Assembly: GCF_001949145.1 (NCBI RefSeq)
Contig: NW_019091544.1
Location: 450,016 to 474,031, forward strand
From: Acanthaster planci
Taxonomy: Eukaryota > Echinodermata > Asteroidea > Valvatida > Acanthasteridae
DNA: 24,016 bases
Direction: 5' to 3'
This document shows, in pieces, positions 1 through 10,480 of this stretch (position 1 is the stretch's first letter; the number at the start of each line of letters is the position of its first letter). The position numbers and the translations under genes are program-made. The notes below the pieces were generated by a model. The model did not search any database. It saw only the letters and a program-made list of their open reading frames with translations, and had not been told where the DNA came from.

Positions 1-876
1 GTTAGTGAAGAGAGAGACCACATCGAAACTGACCATTATGTCTGTGGGGCGTAGAAACAACCCGTCGATGAACTGAGCGAACTTGTCCGAGTTCTTGATA
101 TGATGTGGGGTGTTGCCGACCAGAGGGTGAAGGATCTTGGTGAGGTGCCTGGCGATGTTGTAGGTGGGGCCGCCTCGGGGAGCTACGATGGGTCGGAGTG
201 GGATACCGGTCTTGTGAATCTTGGGCTGGCCGAAGAATATTGGACATCTTGTACTGGAGGGTCGAAGCTGTCGGTATAGGGCCATGGAGATGCTGTCTGA
301 CCGTTGGAGGGCTAGAAGCTTAGCCTGGAATGTCTTTTGGATGGAAGGTATGGGGTTCTTGTGAAGGGGCCGGTAGGCACCTGACTCAAGAATATCCCGC
401 ACCTTACGTTCATAGTCAGCTTTGTCCATTACGACAGTTGCGTTCCCCTTGTCTGCAGTGAGGATGTGGATGGAGTGATCTCTTTGTAGGCTGTTGATGG
501 CTTGCTGTTCGGTCTTGTAGATGTTGGGCTTGACAGGCTTGTGGTTCTTGAGGGCTTGGCTGATGTGGAGGTGGGCGTCGTCTGCAGCGCTCTTGTTCAG
601 GTGGCGAAGGGCTGGCTCAACAGACTGGATGATGTCTGCTACTGGAGGGGACCGTGGGACCAAGGCAAAGTTCATACCGAGGGTAGGACTCTGGATTCCG
701 TGGGTGACAAGCGGCGGTGACTGAGGTTGCCCACGGTTTGCCTTGTGAACGCAGCTTGTGAAACGGAGGTGGGGCTTAGTATGGTATAGACATGAGGATA
801 TAGAAGATCCTATAGTCCGACTGGGAATATGGGATTTACTCTGGTTCTTGGAGAGGCGACGGAATTTCTTGATCTG
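1..876 (-). CDS. Penelope-like reverse transcriptase fragment (292 open codons, no stop within window)
   Basis: The minus frame with codon boundary at base 1 stays open for 292 codons, from the TGA at 877-879 to the window edge. In order it shows: a segment LGMNFALVPRSPPVADIIQ (about 620-681), typical of the region ahead of PLE RT domains; ILTADKGNATVVMDKADY (about 412-465); FGQPKIHKTGIPLRPIV (184-234), matching the PLE signature of the form LPKIHK..G.PLRPIVS; and SFDVVSLFTN (1-30), which is RT motif A with its catalytic aspartate at 22-24. The enzyme would copy element RNA into genomic DNA. Only the N-terminal part and motif A are present; motifs B to E lie outside. The frame opens without a good initiator methionine, and the same frame continues upstream of the TGA with similar coding character, so the copy appears to carry a nonsense change. 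Family assignment is from motif recognition, not from a search. Confidence 0.88.
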
Positions 877-970
877 TCAGCGGCGAATTGACCTGAAGAC
901 ATGGCGGCAGACATTGTCTGTCATTCTCTTGATCTTGGTGAAGTCTTCAGTTGAAACCGTTGTAGTGATA
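1..970 (-). mobile_element. Penelope-like retroelement (PLE), 5' part, cut by the left window edge
   Basis: Read on the minus strand, this block is clearly GC-richer than the DNA to its right and encodes a reverse transcriptase of the Penelope-like type (see the RT entry). Residue patterns that fit PLE coding sequence start by about 960 (a segment reading IKRMTDNVCRHVF) and continue to base 1. The C-terminal part of the RT and any GIY-YIG endonuclease, the domain PLEs usually carry, would lie left of the window. Upstream of about 970 the sequence changes abruptly to a TTTG-rich tail that belongs to the neighbouring SINE, so the 5' end of this copy is probably truncated or overwritten. An in-frame TGA (877-879) and the lack of a plausible start codon suggest a dead copy. 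What is seen is the RT fragment; the boundaries are estimates. Confidence 0.85.
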
Positions 971-984
971 TGATCCTGTATTAA

Positions 985-1052
985 ACAACCCAACAAACAC
1001 CCAAACAAACAAAAAACAAACACCCCAACAAACAACAAACAAACACCCCATT
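985..1052 (-). repeat. TGTTTG-rich low-complexity tail of the SINE
   Basis: On the plus strand this is an imperfect C/A-rich run built from CAAA, ACAA and ACCCC units. On the minus strand it reads as irregular TTTG/TGTT repeats directly 3' of the SINE body, which is where a SINE tail is expected. It ends about 15 bases from recognisable PLE sequence. Confidence 0.7.
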
Positions 1053-1265
1053 TCGGCGCAAAGCAGCTTAATCAACCACAGTAACTATCTCTGCCCTCAC
1101 TGGTACCCAATTGCTCCGGGTCGGGAAGAGGCAATGAATGAGAAAGTGCCTTGCCCATGGCACACGCACCATGACCCTGGGCTGGATTCGAAACCGCAAC
1201 CCGCGGCTTTAATACCCACCGATTGCGAATTCAACGCTCTTAACCACAAGGCTACGGCTGGGAGC
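985..1265 (-). mobile_element. tRNA-derived SINE with TTTG-rich tail
   Basis: Reading the minus strand from about 1265, the head looks like a tRNA. It has a pol III A-box-like TAGCCTTGTGG (1254-1244) followed by TTAAGAGCG, and a B-box-like GGTTTCGAATCC (1195-1184) that carries one extra T relative to the GGTTCGANTCC consensus. The box spacing is tRNA-like. The body continues with GGGCAAGGCACTTTC (1156-1142), a stretch I associate with the shared central region of many invertebrate tRNA SINEs, then GGGTACCAGTGAGGGC and a 3' part ending in the simple-repeat tail at 1050-985. It is non-autonomous and would depend on a LINE partner for retroposition. I saw no clear target-site duplication. The exact family is not named. 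Confidence 0.75.
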
Positions 1266-2245
1266 AGTGGTTGTTCATTATACATTAGCACAGCATGATG
1301 GTAGGCAAATAGTTGTTCTCAGGACATCCATTTGCATTCACGGAATAATTCTAAAATGAAAATACTTCTCCAAGCCCATTTCTGAAATCTTTCGCGTTTT
1401 TTCATTTGCATTTGGAAGCTGTACGACCCAGTATTCATTAAGAAGTTGAACACATGAGTTGTGAAGAAGTATCAGGGATTCAGTAGGAATATATAGTCGG
1501 ACCCTTAAAAGCATCCGTACTGCTTAAACTGAACACATTGTGTAACTGTCTCAATTTGTTCATTACAACATAATTCTTCAAGGCACTTGTATACCCTTTA
1601 TTTCTTTTGAAACATTACTGCTAATAGTTATATTAAAATCATCAATACTCCATAGCAAAACTAAGACTTATAACAAGATGGTCTGCCTATATCTAATTCA
1701 TAACTCACGTCACACCATTAGACAATTTCTATTCTACTTTATGAACATCCATGCCACGTATATTAGTTTCATCAGCATATACATATAAATTAAACCATTG
1801 ATACAGAACCTGACATGTTAATTACATAAAGAGGAAAACGAAAGGAACTCCCATGCATACATTGAAAGCAGGTGCATTGGACCCTTAAAAAAGACTTACT
1901 GGGTGCGACCAGATAAGTAGGACTGTAACCATTAAGCACCGCTAGTGAACTCAGCTTCTTTAAAACGCTTTTCACGAATCAATGAATGCAACCCTGGATT
2001 ATTTACTATCATCAATGTTATTAAACCAAAGATTTAACTAAAGCTGTTGTAGTTGAGATGAATGCGAAGGTCTAAAACAAGTAAAAGGTGACTACTTAGG
2101 GTGTAAGCGATATTATTGGAAATGAACGGGGCATTTCAGGGTTTTTGCTGGGGAGTCTTGGGAAACTCTTTTTTAAACAAGGGGAGCGGTTACTTCATGT
2201 AGTTGTCACTATTGGTGGAAAGCCATTCAGTCTCTTTGTTTAATT
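1266..2245. other. Non-coding stretch, nothing recognised
   Basis: AT-rich sequence with frequent stops in all frames. No exon, RNA gene or repeat was recognised. The longest open frame (1790-1975, minus, 61 codons) has no familiar features. Confidence 0.6.
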
Positions 2246-2272
2246 TGTGTAACGCCCTAAAAATGACAATCA

Positions 2273-2294
2273 GCGCGGGGGTGATCCCCCGCGC
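2273..2294. repeat. Perfect 9-bp GC-only hairpin with TGAT loop
   Basis: GCGCGGGGG (2273-2281), loop TGAT, CCCCCGCGC (2286-2294). All nine pairs are G-C in otherwise AT-rich DNA. A second weaker inverted repeat follows nearby (AGTGTTT ... AAACACT, about 2311-2337). Confidence 0.85.
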
Positions 2295-2447
2295 CGTGCT
2301 TGCCCTTTGTAGTGTTTTACTTTCAATCGGAAACACTGAAATGGAGCTATACTTACCACAACACGTATTGTCACCAGATTTGTGAGGGACAAGACCATGG
2401 CACTTTTCCATTATTATGTAACGTAACGGAACTTTAAAAAGAAACTG

Positions 2448-2560
2448 TCAATGATTGGCCACTAATGGGCACGCTAATTTAAATAGGCGGCAGCTCATAT
2501 CATCCTTTCCTGTGGCTTGTTTCGAGTTCATCTTCACCGAGTTCATCATTCATCGAGTTC
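2448..2560 (+). promoter_or_regulatory. Promoter-like cluster with three CGAGTTCAT repeats
   Basis: An inverted CCAAT box (GATTGGCC) lies about 25 bp before a TATA-like TTTAAATAGGCGG at about 2477-2490. This is followed, at a distance suitable for a transcription start, by three copies of CGAGTTCAT at about 2523, 2538 and 2553, spaced about 15 bp. No convincing coding frame follows; a 32-codon frame starting at the ATG at 2621 is unrecognised. It may be the promoter of the candidate LTR. Confidence 0.35.
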
Positions 2561-2568
2561 ATTACACA

Positions 2569-3019
2569 TTCTACATATAGGCCTACTGATACTGTTTCAA
2601 ACGTAGTTTTCAAGTCAAGAATGGCCTCAAGGTCATGCAAATCACAAAACGGTTTATCAGCGCAGATTTTTGCAACAGATGAAACTAAATACGGGATAGC
2701 ATTGGATACCAGATTGTAGTGTTATCTAAAACATTCATAGTCGGCTAGTTGCAAAGAAAGAATTTTTATAAGAAAACTCAGTCTTGTGAAATGCGTTCAG
2801 ACAAATAATGTTTGCTGTGAAACCTCTACATAATTTGATTACGTATGCTGATACATCAGTGTTCCAAATGACATGAATTTCAAACCTAATTTATTCGCAT
2901 TTTCCAACATCTTTTCATATTTCACGAGTTCAGACCAACAATCCTTACCAGCTGCACTATTTAGTTTTTATTAACTTTGCATGTAGGATACCCTATCTTG
3001 AAAGAAGTTTGATAGTGCA
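2569..3019. other. Non-coding stretch, nothing recognised
   Basis: AT-rich DNA. The only small frame I noted is 2621-2719 (plus, 32 codons, starting MASRSC), which resembles nothing I know and is probably chance. Confidence 0.5.
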
Positions 3020-3490
3020 CCATATGTGACGGCCAGTTGTCCTTCCTCGTTGTCGGCTCTCTCCACTACCGTATCCATTGCCAAACCCACCCAACCAACT
3101 GTAAGATCCTTCCATCACCCCGCCACCAAGTCGTCCGTCAACCACACCCTTGGCCGTACAGCTTATACGAGATCTGTGAAAAGGATTTCCGAAGCTACCC
3201 TCTTCCCTGCCTTCATCAAGTCAAGTCACTTTACGCTCCAGCTAAAAGTCTCTAGCATCTGCTTTTTCGCACTCTAATAACCAGTGACACAAGCCAATCC
3301 CTCTCTATCATCTCCTTCCACGGGTCACCGATCCCAAGCTTCTTTAGAAGACAGCACTTCACTCTATATCCGGTATCCCAGAGAATCCTGGTCGAATCGT
3401 CGAGTTGACACTCACCGGTTACTCTCGGCACCACCACACTTCAAGCAGAAATTGATTCTACAAGGTTTACCTGCAAACTTCAATCAGTCT
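3020..3490. other. C/T-rich, stop-poor segment of unknown origin
   Basis: Composition shifts to C/T-rich on the plus strand, and several frames on both strands stay open for 60 to 83 codons (for example 3026-3277 plus and 3252-3437 minus). I do not recognise any domain in these translations, and they look compositionally biased. A minus-frame DTG tripeptide is not followed by the residues expected of an aspartic protease. It could be a decayed transposable element or an untranslated region; there is not enough to call a gene. Confidence 0.3.
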
Positions 3491-5649
3491 TAGTCTTTCT
3501 TTACCATGCAAAGTCTCAAATCTTACTGCGAATCTAATTCAGACCATTGTGAATTAGAGTTATGGACTTATACTTGGTTATCGTTCCCCTCATTTGGAAT
3601 AAATATGTCCAACGACGCTTGAATAATGGCATTTATAGTCTCTCTAATCAACAAAAAATGGTCATTCAAATGAATTCACTCGTTACTGCTCCACGTTAAT
3701 TCTTTTGCTGTAGGTCTGATACTTGAGTAAATATACCTCAATCTTTGGTTAATTAATCGACCGCAGCTGTCCAGCTGATGATGAATATTTTGCTGTTTGG
3801 CGTATCTAATGTCAGAATTTCAAACCAGAAACCACACACACCTACAACAAATTACTGATATGCAATTTCGAAATATCCTTACAGTTTTGTTGTACAATCG
3901 GTGGCCGCTTTGAGTAGAGGTTTCCACGGAGTAAATTGAATAATTGAGCAATGCCACAACGTGACAACCTTTGTACATTACTGACATACACCTCACCAAT
4001 TGATAAAAAAACGTTCCAGATACATCATACTTATAGCAGCAACCCAGAAAGTAACTATTACCAATCAGAAAAGAATTCCTCAAGGGGTATGTTCTGATTT
4101 ATCGGGGCAAGCTTAAGGATATCTGTTCAGTACAAATCGTCATGTTTGTCTGTAAATGAGAAAAGCAGACAAATCAGATCTGTTTTCGTGCATATATCAA
4201 GGAGGGATTGCCAACTGAGCCAGACGAAACAGGTACAGTTCAGTTTGAGTCAACGCCCGCGGCTTTCTTAACCAGTAAAAACCAAACACGTTCCTTCTGA
4301 TTTTTTTCTTTAAATGACAGATATAAATTATATTCAACGAAGACAGTCTTGATCCTAAAAATTATGTGGTACTGGATGGTTTGGGTAATAACTGACTTTA
4401 AGACTTACCTGTTGGGAGCAATGACTAAAAAGAAACATTCAGCTCAAAACACGCCGGAATTTAGCTGAAGACGTCCACGCTAATGTGCCTACGTGTTTCT
4501 GGGAACCTGTTTAAAAATCATCATTCCTTAGAAATAACACGTCACAAAGGTAACGTAGGTCCTACTGGAAGTATATCCCCTTGTCACTTTCCTCTGATTT
4601 TTTGCTTTCGTCTGTAAATATTTCCATCATGCAAATCAGTTTTTCAAGGACAATGAACAACATAATCTGCACGGCTCTTTTTACTATCACCAGCCTTGCC
4701 TAATTTGTCTTGATTTCAGTAGAGACGAAAATTCATATGCAATGAGCCCTGAAAATTTTATGACAATAAAGGCTCAAATTCCTGTTTCAATGTCAGCAGG
4801 CCACGCAGAAATAATAAGGGATGAAAAAATATAAAGCTCGTTGCAAAGCAACAGATCCAGAGCAAGGATGCTCATAAGAGGATGACTTTGATCATTTCCG
4901 CCATTGCTAAATCTTGCGAAGTATCTTTTCTGATATTTACTCTTAGAAATGCCTTCATAGTAAAAACGAGTAAAATTGAACAAAACCACACGAGAGTATA
5001 TCCTCTGCAGCTCCAATCTTAACAAATATCATCTCATTTCTGATTAATTATGCAATGTAGGTCCCTATCAGCTAAAAGGAAAACAAGTCTTACATGGATC
5101 GCTAACTGATTGACCTAGTCTTTTAAAGGTTCTACGCTGAAGCTCCATTGTTATTATGACGGCTAGTCACCAGCCTCATATAAAAAGACTAACCAAACTA
5201 ATTTATCATTTGTCTCTTTAAAGCGCCTCATTGGTAAAATCTAAGAGGAATTTTTTGGACGTGTAATCTGAACCAAAGATGGCCTTTCACTGTCGCCTCT
5301 GAAAGTACAAGTATCGCCATAAAGTGATGACTAAATATTAATAGCTCTGTTTGATACTTCCGCCTCTGGTGTATCATGTACTTTTAAAGATGTGTGGTTC
5401 AGGTAAACACACTGTCAAAAATATTTAATGTCAATAATTAATCGCACAAATCATCTCTTTAAGCTTGGACTTTATCGAGGTAATGGTGGGAATTGCTGTT
5501 TTTGAATAGGTCATTTGAAAGTCAGCGTACATTCATGGAAACGATATAAAGTCAATTATTGTAACATAAGCATAAACTATTTTAAAACATTTAAGGAGGC
5601 ACATTTCAAAAAGTTTTCAATACAAGTACAACATAAAACGATGAACAAT

Positions 5650-5671
5650 AACGTCTGATTTGCCAGACGTT
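5650..5671. repeat. Inverted repeat, 8-bp perfect arms
   Basis: AACGTCTG (5650-5657) and CAGACGTT (5664-5671) are perfect reverse complements around a 6-base spacer. Confidence 0.8.
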
Positions 5672-6524
5672 GCCCATTTTTAATAGTAAAGAAATATCAA
5701 TTTTATGCTTGTTTCAAAAACGTAGCAGATGATTTTGCAAAAAAATAAAATCAGGAACTTCACTCTTGTTTTAAATTGTGCAGAATGTCATCAAACCCAG
5801 TAGACCTGTGTGTAATTCAGAACTGCAGTACAGAAGTGAACATCATGTTACTGTAATTTGAAAATGACCGATGAACTGTTCACTGACTCATAAAGAGACA
5901 AAGATTAAGATTAATCTGAAAAATGGACATACAACAACCGGATATTCTAGTCGATCAGCAATTTTGGCAGTACCCTTCGCGTGAAAAATAACCACTCAGC
6001 CGGCGGTAATTCACTGGCTTCTTACTAGCATTGTCGCTTTAGGAAAACGAAGTGTCATGTTTCAAATAGCAATTATGCCACTAATTACTTTAGCTTCCAG
6101 GGAACAGTTAGATATACATAGATTACACCTGTTACCTTTAGTGTAAACAAAATAGTGGAATAGTCAAGTTTAGCGTATTGTGGACACCTTTTGACACTTG
6201 AAATGATTGTAGAGCTATTAAACTTGGAGTAGAAATGTCATGTTGAGCGTATGTAATAAGTTTTCTGTTTGAATGTTGTTGAACAGTCAGTATTTTATTT
6301 CTCCTTATATTACAATTTTATCGAGAATGCATGAATAATGAAACAATGGTGTATGGAAACCTAATAAAAATCGTTGAAATATGACAAAGTACGTGAGACA
6401 GTCGGCTGAATATGTCGACTGTAAATGTACACTAATTACCGATGATATGTTTGAAGTCATAAACATTGTTCATGTACTCTGAGTGGCTCCATCAAAGCAT
6501 GAAGTCCAGCCTAATCTAATCCAC

Positions 6525-6597
6525 CCTAATGTAATGAGTGTCGACCATTATTACATAATGTAATAAGTGTTTTAGACTTAATCTTGCAGATTAAGTC
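6525..6597. repeat. Cluster of two perfect hairpins and a direct repeat
   Basis: TTATTACAT (6548-6556) pairs with ATGTAATAA (6558-6566) around a single A. Only 8 bases on, GACTTAATCT (6575-6584) pairs with AGATTAAGTC (6588-6597) around TGC. A direct repeat TAATGTAATRAGTGT occurs just before and within the first hairpin. The pattern suggests a miniature element remnant, but I cannot define ends. Confidence 0.75.
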
Positions 6598-8039
6598 ACC
6601 GAGGCTTATAATATCTCGTATCTTTTCTATATATCTCTCATTCCAATATCTGACCCCAGCATTCCTGTCTGAATTGTAAATATTTTATGAAAATTAAAGT
6701 ATTGAACCCTAATAATAAATGTTTCATAGACTATTTGTTTGTAACATTTCAGTCAATGTATTCTATGTGACTGTTTATCCAATCAAGTATGGCCTAAACT
6801 TTAAACTTCACTATTGCATATTCTCGTAGATGGAAGCTGGAACCTAAAATCCTGCATACATTTACAAAAGGCATCGGTATACAAAAGTTAGCTATTTCCA
6901 TAACCTAGGTCCGAATACAAGACGTCACAGTTAAGTTCCCTAGATTAAAACCTGTGCCCCGCCTGCATAGCCTGCACGATTTGACAGTCCGCCATTTGTC
7001 GGCTTCTGTGATTCTGTGCAGCTGTCACGCCCACTCAACCATTTTTACCGGCTGTCTACCGCCTTGGTTTCTCAGCACAATCCCTTGTGGGTCTTTAACC
7101 TGTTAAGTATTAGCTAGATTGCTGGTTGCTAGGAACCAAAGATGTCTGGAGAACTGAGTCCTATTCCAAGTGCGATAATGCAGTCTGTCCACTGGTTGAC
7201 CAAGGATTAAATTAATCTGAGGGGATAACGCGTAGTTTTGAAGATTTTTCGGGAATAAAAATAAAATAAAATGTAGGACAAACATGCAGCTGCCTCGGTG
7301 GTGAAAAGATCTCTAGCGTTATGGCTGCTAATAAATGCGTTCTCCTTTTGTTCCGGCTGCACAGCCATTTTCCCCTTTGTATGCTGCGAACACACGTGTA
7401 TACATCTTACCCGTACGTGCAATCGCCATGAAATACGTTTCAAGGTCATTACTAAAGCTCTGGATCGTAGAACTAAAGTTCATTAACGCATGCTCATATT
7501 TTATTATAAAACGGCAAGGAACCGCCAAAACACGTCACTCGACACTAAAGTGAACCTGGTTTCTACTCTGTATAAGAGATCAAATTTCATATGATTTCCA
7601 TATAATACACAGTATTTGACATGAACGCACCGTATTTAGACGATGGATGCTTTCAGAATTTTTAAATATGCTTCAATTTTCACCTGTGAGTCCATTCTTG
7701 CCTTCTTTCAAAGAATACAGTCTTTAACTCAAATAAACATCAAAATATATAGAAATAAAAATTCAAACGGGACTCATTTGGAGTTTTAAAATCCGAGCAA
7801 TATTTTGAAAAACTAACAGATTTTTTTAATGTTAATTTCATTAAAAGGCAAAGAATGGTTATTATATGCAGTTATGTTTCCTGATTTCAAATTCATCACG
7901 GCATTAGAATTCAATTAAAATGAAAACAAGTCTTGACACGACTAGTGCTACTATCTTTTTGAACATCCACAAATTCAGGCTATAAGCCATGGAACCATGG
8001 TTTTCATCCAATTTTAACGCAGTTTGTTATTAAAGTCGC

Positions 8040-8345
8040 ATCTTCTCATTATACAGTTGAGAGGAGCGCGACCTTTTAGTTCAGCATTGGGATTAATCAG
8101 TTGGGAACTGAAGGGGCGAGGATGACTTATCACCCCGTCGGGTCCTTGGAGAATACACGGTTCCTCATGGACACGGGGAGAAAATTAATGAAGATCTGTC
8201 GAGATAGAGGATAATCAAACAAATAGAGTGAAGGGGTTCAGGAGACACAGAGGGGGGTTGTGAAGTAAGACGTGATCAGAATGAACTTGTAAAGAGGGAA
8301 ACTGTCAGAGAGCAATTAGATTCATAGAGAGAACTGTCATACAGA
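8040..8345. other. Purine-rich segment, no gene recognised
   Basis: The plus strand becomes G/A-rich (runs such as GAGGGGGG and AGAGAGAA) and stands out from its AT-rich neighbours. The longest frame I see is 30 codons from the ATG at 8122. No domain or RNA structure was recognised. It might be an untranslated or non-coding RNA exon, but nothing supports that directly. Confidence 0.3.
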
Positions 8346-8415
8346 ACTTAGGTATATTTTTGAATGCATTCTGGCCTATTGTCATTCGTTCGTAGTAAGA
8401 CATTTAGCAGCATAC

Positions 8416-8420
8416 GGGAA

Positions 8421-8452
<32 letters not shown>

Positions 8453-8529
8453 CATGCCGTAAATACCTTCNGGGAAAAACAAAAGAAAAAAAAAAAAAAA
8501 AAAAAAAAACACATGCCGTAAATACCTTC
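8416..8529. repeat. Direct duplication with poly-A and one N: probable assembly join
   Basis: Two near-identical units, each GGGAAAA(A)CAA-rich then a run of 23 to 24 A then ACATGCCGTAAATACCTTC, lie at 8416-8470 and 8472-8529. A single unresolved base (8471) separates them. They differ only slightly near the poly-A run. Duplicate ends around one N are what an incorrectly unmerged overlap between two contigs produces. A genuine tandem duplication is possible but less likely. Confidence 0.8.
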
Positions 8530-10480
8530 CTACATGAGGAATTAAACATTCCCCTCTTGCAGTAATTAACATTTGGTCACACTTTCTATTTTGTTCTGTT
8601 GAACACTTGAGAACATTACATCACTTCACAATACTCCCAAATTATTGGTATGAATTACTGCATCCCTTGGTGGTATAAGCACAGAGATGTATCAACATTG
8701 TCCCCCTGGGAAAATGTCATGTCACCTCGCAGAAACCCTCCATTTCAGTGATCAATAGCCCACGCAAAAAGACATTGTAATTGAGGTCTAAAAGTCCACT
8801 GAAATTCCGGTATTACTGTGCAGATAAGCATAAATGAGAGTCTCATTACTGAAACTGATCGTATCGTTATGCCAATTACTACACCTTCATGTACTTGTAG
8901 TACACCATTTATAATGCTACCAACAGCATCCTACCCGTTGCTAAAACCATGCCGACCAATATCGCGCCCAAAAGAACGTTTCTTCATCAAGGTACTGATT
9001 AGTTCAACTCAAAATTTACTGCATATTCTATGACTGAAATTTATGTGGTTTTTTTTGGGGGGGGGGCTATAAGAGTGACCATATTCTATTACCCATGCAC
9101 ATTATTTTTGTGATTAACATCATCACTTTGAATAATTTAGAAAATAAACTTACACGCAAGCCGAAGAAACGTTGCTTAGTTACAATATCAACAGTGGATG
9201 ATTTTTGAACTCATTAAAAACATTATTGGGCGGGGGGTACTCAGTATAATACTGCTTCATCCAGTCATACAGTATTTTCACCTTTAAGAAATAATTCTCC
9301 ATGCCATCAAGATATCAGTGCTTAAAACTCAATATAGCACTGCCTGTTACAATTTAGATATTTCACCTGGTACTCGAAAGGGCCTGAACAAAAAATAATA
9401 TCGTCTAGCGTTCCAAAATGCTACAGATGATGCGATAATGCACAGCTGGTTGCAGAAATCGATGTAAGGGTACTCGGGAAGACAACATCAAAAAGTTGAA
9501 CGCCGAGACCAGCTTTGATAAATTACTTGGCGCCTGGTGAGAAGACTACGTTGTATGGCCTTCGTGTGTATTGATTTTACAGTTTACTGAACATCTATCT
9601 TCCGCAACCGCTCCGCTCAATATTCAGGATGTTGAACCCAGTTGATGTAGGATGTTGGTAACACACTGCATCAACATACAGTTGTCTATATAGAGAAGTG
9701 GAAACAAGACTACAGGCATAATACGTGGATGCACGCCACACTGTAATCAAGTTTCGTATTTTAATTATCTACTCAGTACGTAAGTGAAGCATTTAAAATT
9801 GTCTATGTCTATTTTTGTCTCTTTTCATCAATATTTATGAAGGGTTATCTGCGACGGACGAACAATATTTTTAACTATTTTGGGTTGTTAGACATGGGAT
9901 GGATCGTCAACGGAGCGACGAAATAAGTAGAGTTTTTCTTTTAATGTGATCCAGACACGTGGGGCACCTCTTGATTAACAGGTTTCTAATAACATACTTA
10001 AAATATTGGTATGCCATGTGGATACTTTCAAAAATATATATGTAACACAAATTGTAACCTAGCAGTAGGCTACACTTAAACGTGTATAAAAGTACTAACT
10101 AGTAGTAAAGTAGTAGTTTGAGTGAAGCCTTTCTGTTAACACTTAACAAAACGCTTGATAAGCAGTAGAAACACGTTGTACAGCTTCAGTTAACCAGCCA
10201 GCTGTAAACCAGCATGATTTGACACCTTCAGAATTAACATACAACGTCTCCAATACCAACAGCATATGTTACATAGCGAGTATAGTCTTTTATGCATCAA
10301 TGCTTGTCATTTTTAATAACCGACTCGGCCTTGTGCTGGATTGTATTTACCTCTGATGTTCTTTCGCATAATGAACTAAAGAAGGAAGATACAGCATAAT
10401 GTTTAGTCCATATGGAAAATATTTCACATCTGTTTCGCTTATTTCTGATTAAGTAAGAAATACCCAGAATTGTCACATTA
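8530..10480. other. Non-coding stretch with G homopolymers
   Basis: No gene recognised. Contains a T8 run followed by a G10 run at about 9049-9066, a GGGCGGGGGG run at about 9227-9236, and an AGTAGT-rich patch at about 10100-10118. The 71-codon frame at 8818-9033 resembles nothing known to me. Confidence 0.6.

Larger units (their letters stand above)
2246..2568 (+). mobile_element. Candidate solo LTR (about 323 bp)
   Basis: The block begins TGTGTAACGCCC and ends ATTACACA, giving perfect 7-bp inverted ends (TGTGTAA at 2246-2252, TTACACA at 2562-2568) with the TG...CA termini of retroviral-type LTRs. Many Gypsy-type LTRs start with TGTAACG. Inside are a GC hairpin, an inverted CCAAT (ATTGG, about 2454) and a TATA-like TTTAAATAGG, ordered as in a U3 promoter. 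Against this, the flanks (TAATT and TTCTA) do not form a target-site duplication, and no primer-binding site or polypurine tract is visible beside it. If it is an LTR it is a solo one with altered flanks. The alternative is a stand-alone promoter region. Confidence 0.4.
3491..8039. other. Long non-coding AT-rich region with scattered palindromes
   Basis: No exon, RNA gene or transposable element was recognised in about 4.5 kb; stops are dense in all frames. Local structures are paired E-boxes CAGCTG at 3764-3769 and 3772-3777, an 8-bp inverted repeat at 5650-5671, and a pair of hairpins at 6548-6597. An RFX-like GGTTGCTAGGAACC lies at about 7122-7135. Around 7000-7550 GC content rises slightly and both strands carry 60 to 80 codon open frames, none recognisable. 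Confidence 0.6.

Noticed and set aside
2-724. Open frames on both strands over the PLE
   Set aside because: They are shadows of the reverse-transcriptase frame and show none of its motifs.
2349-2357. ATACTTACC, identical to the 5' end of U1 snRNA, or on the minus strand a consensus splice donor GGTAAGTAT
   Set aside because: The following bases do not match U1, and no exon precedes the donor on the minus strand.
3252-3437. DTG tripeptide in a minus frame, considered as a retroviral-type aspartic protease
   Set aside because: Surrounding residues do not fit the protease active-site pattern.
8348-8572. 74-codon minus frame with Phe runs
   Set aside because: It is a poly-T translation that crosses the N.
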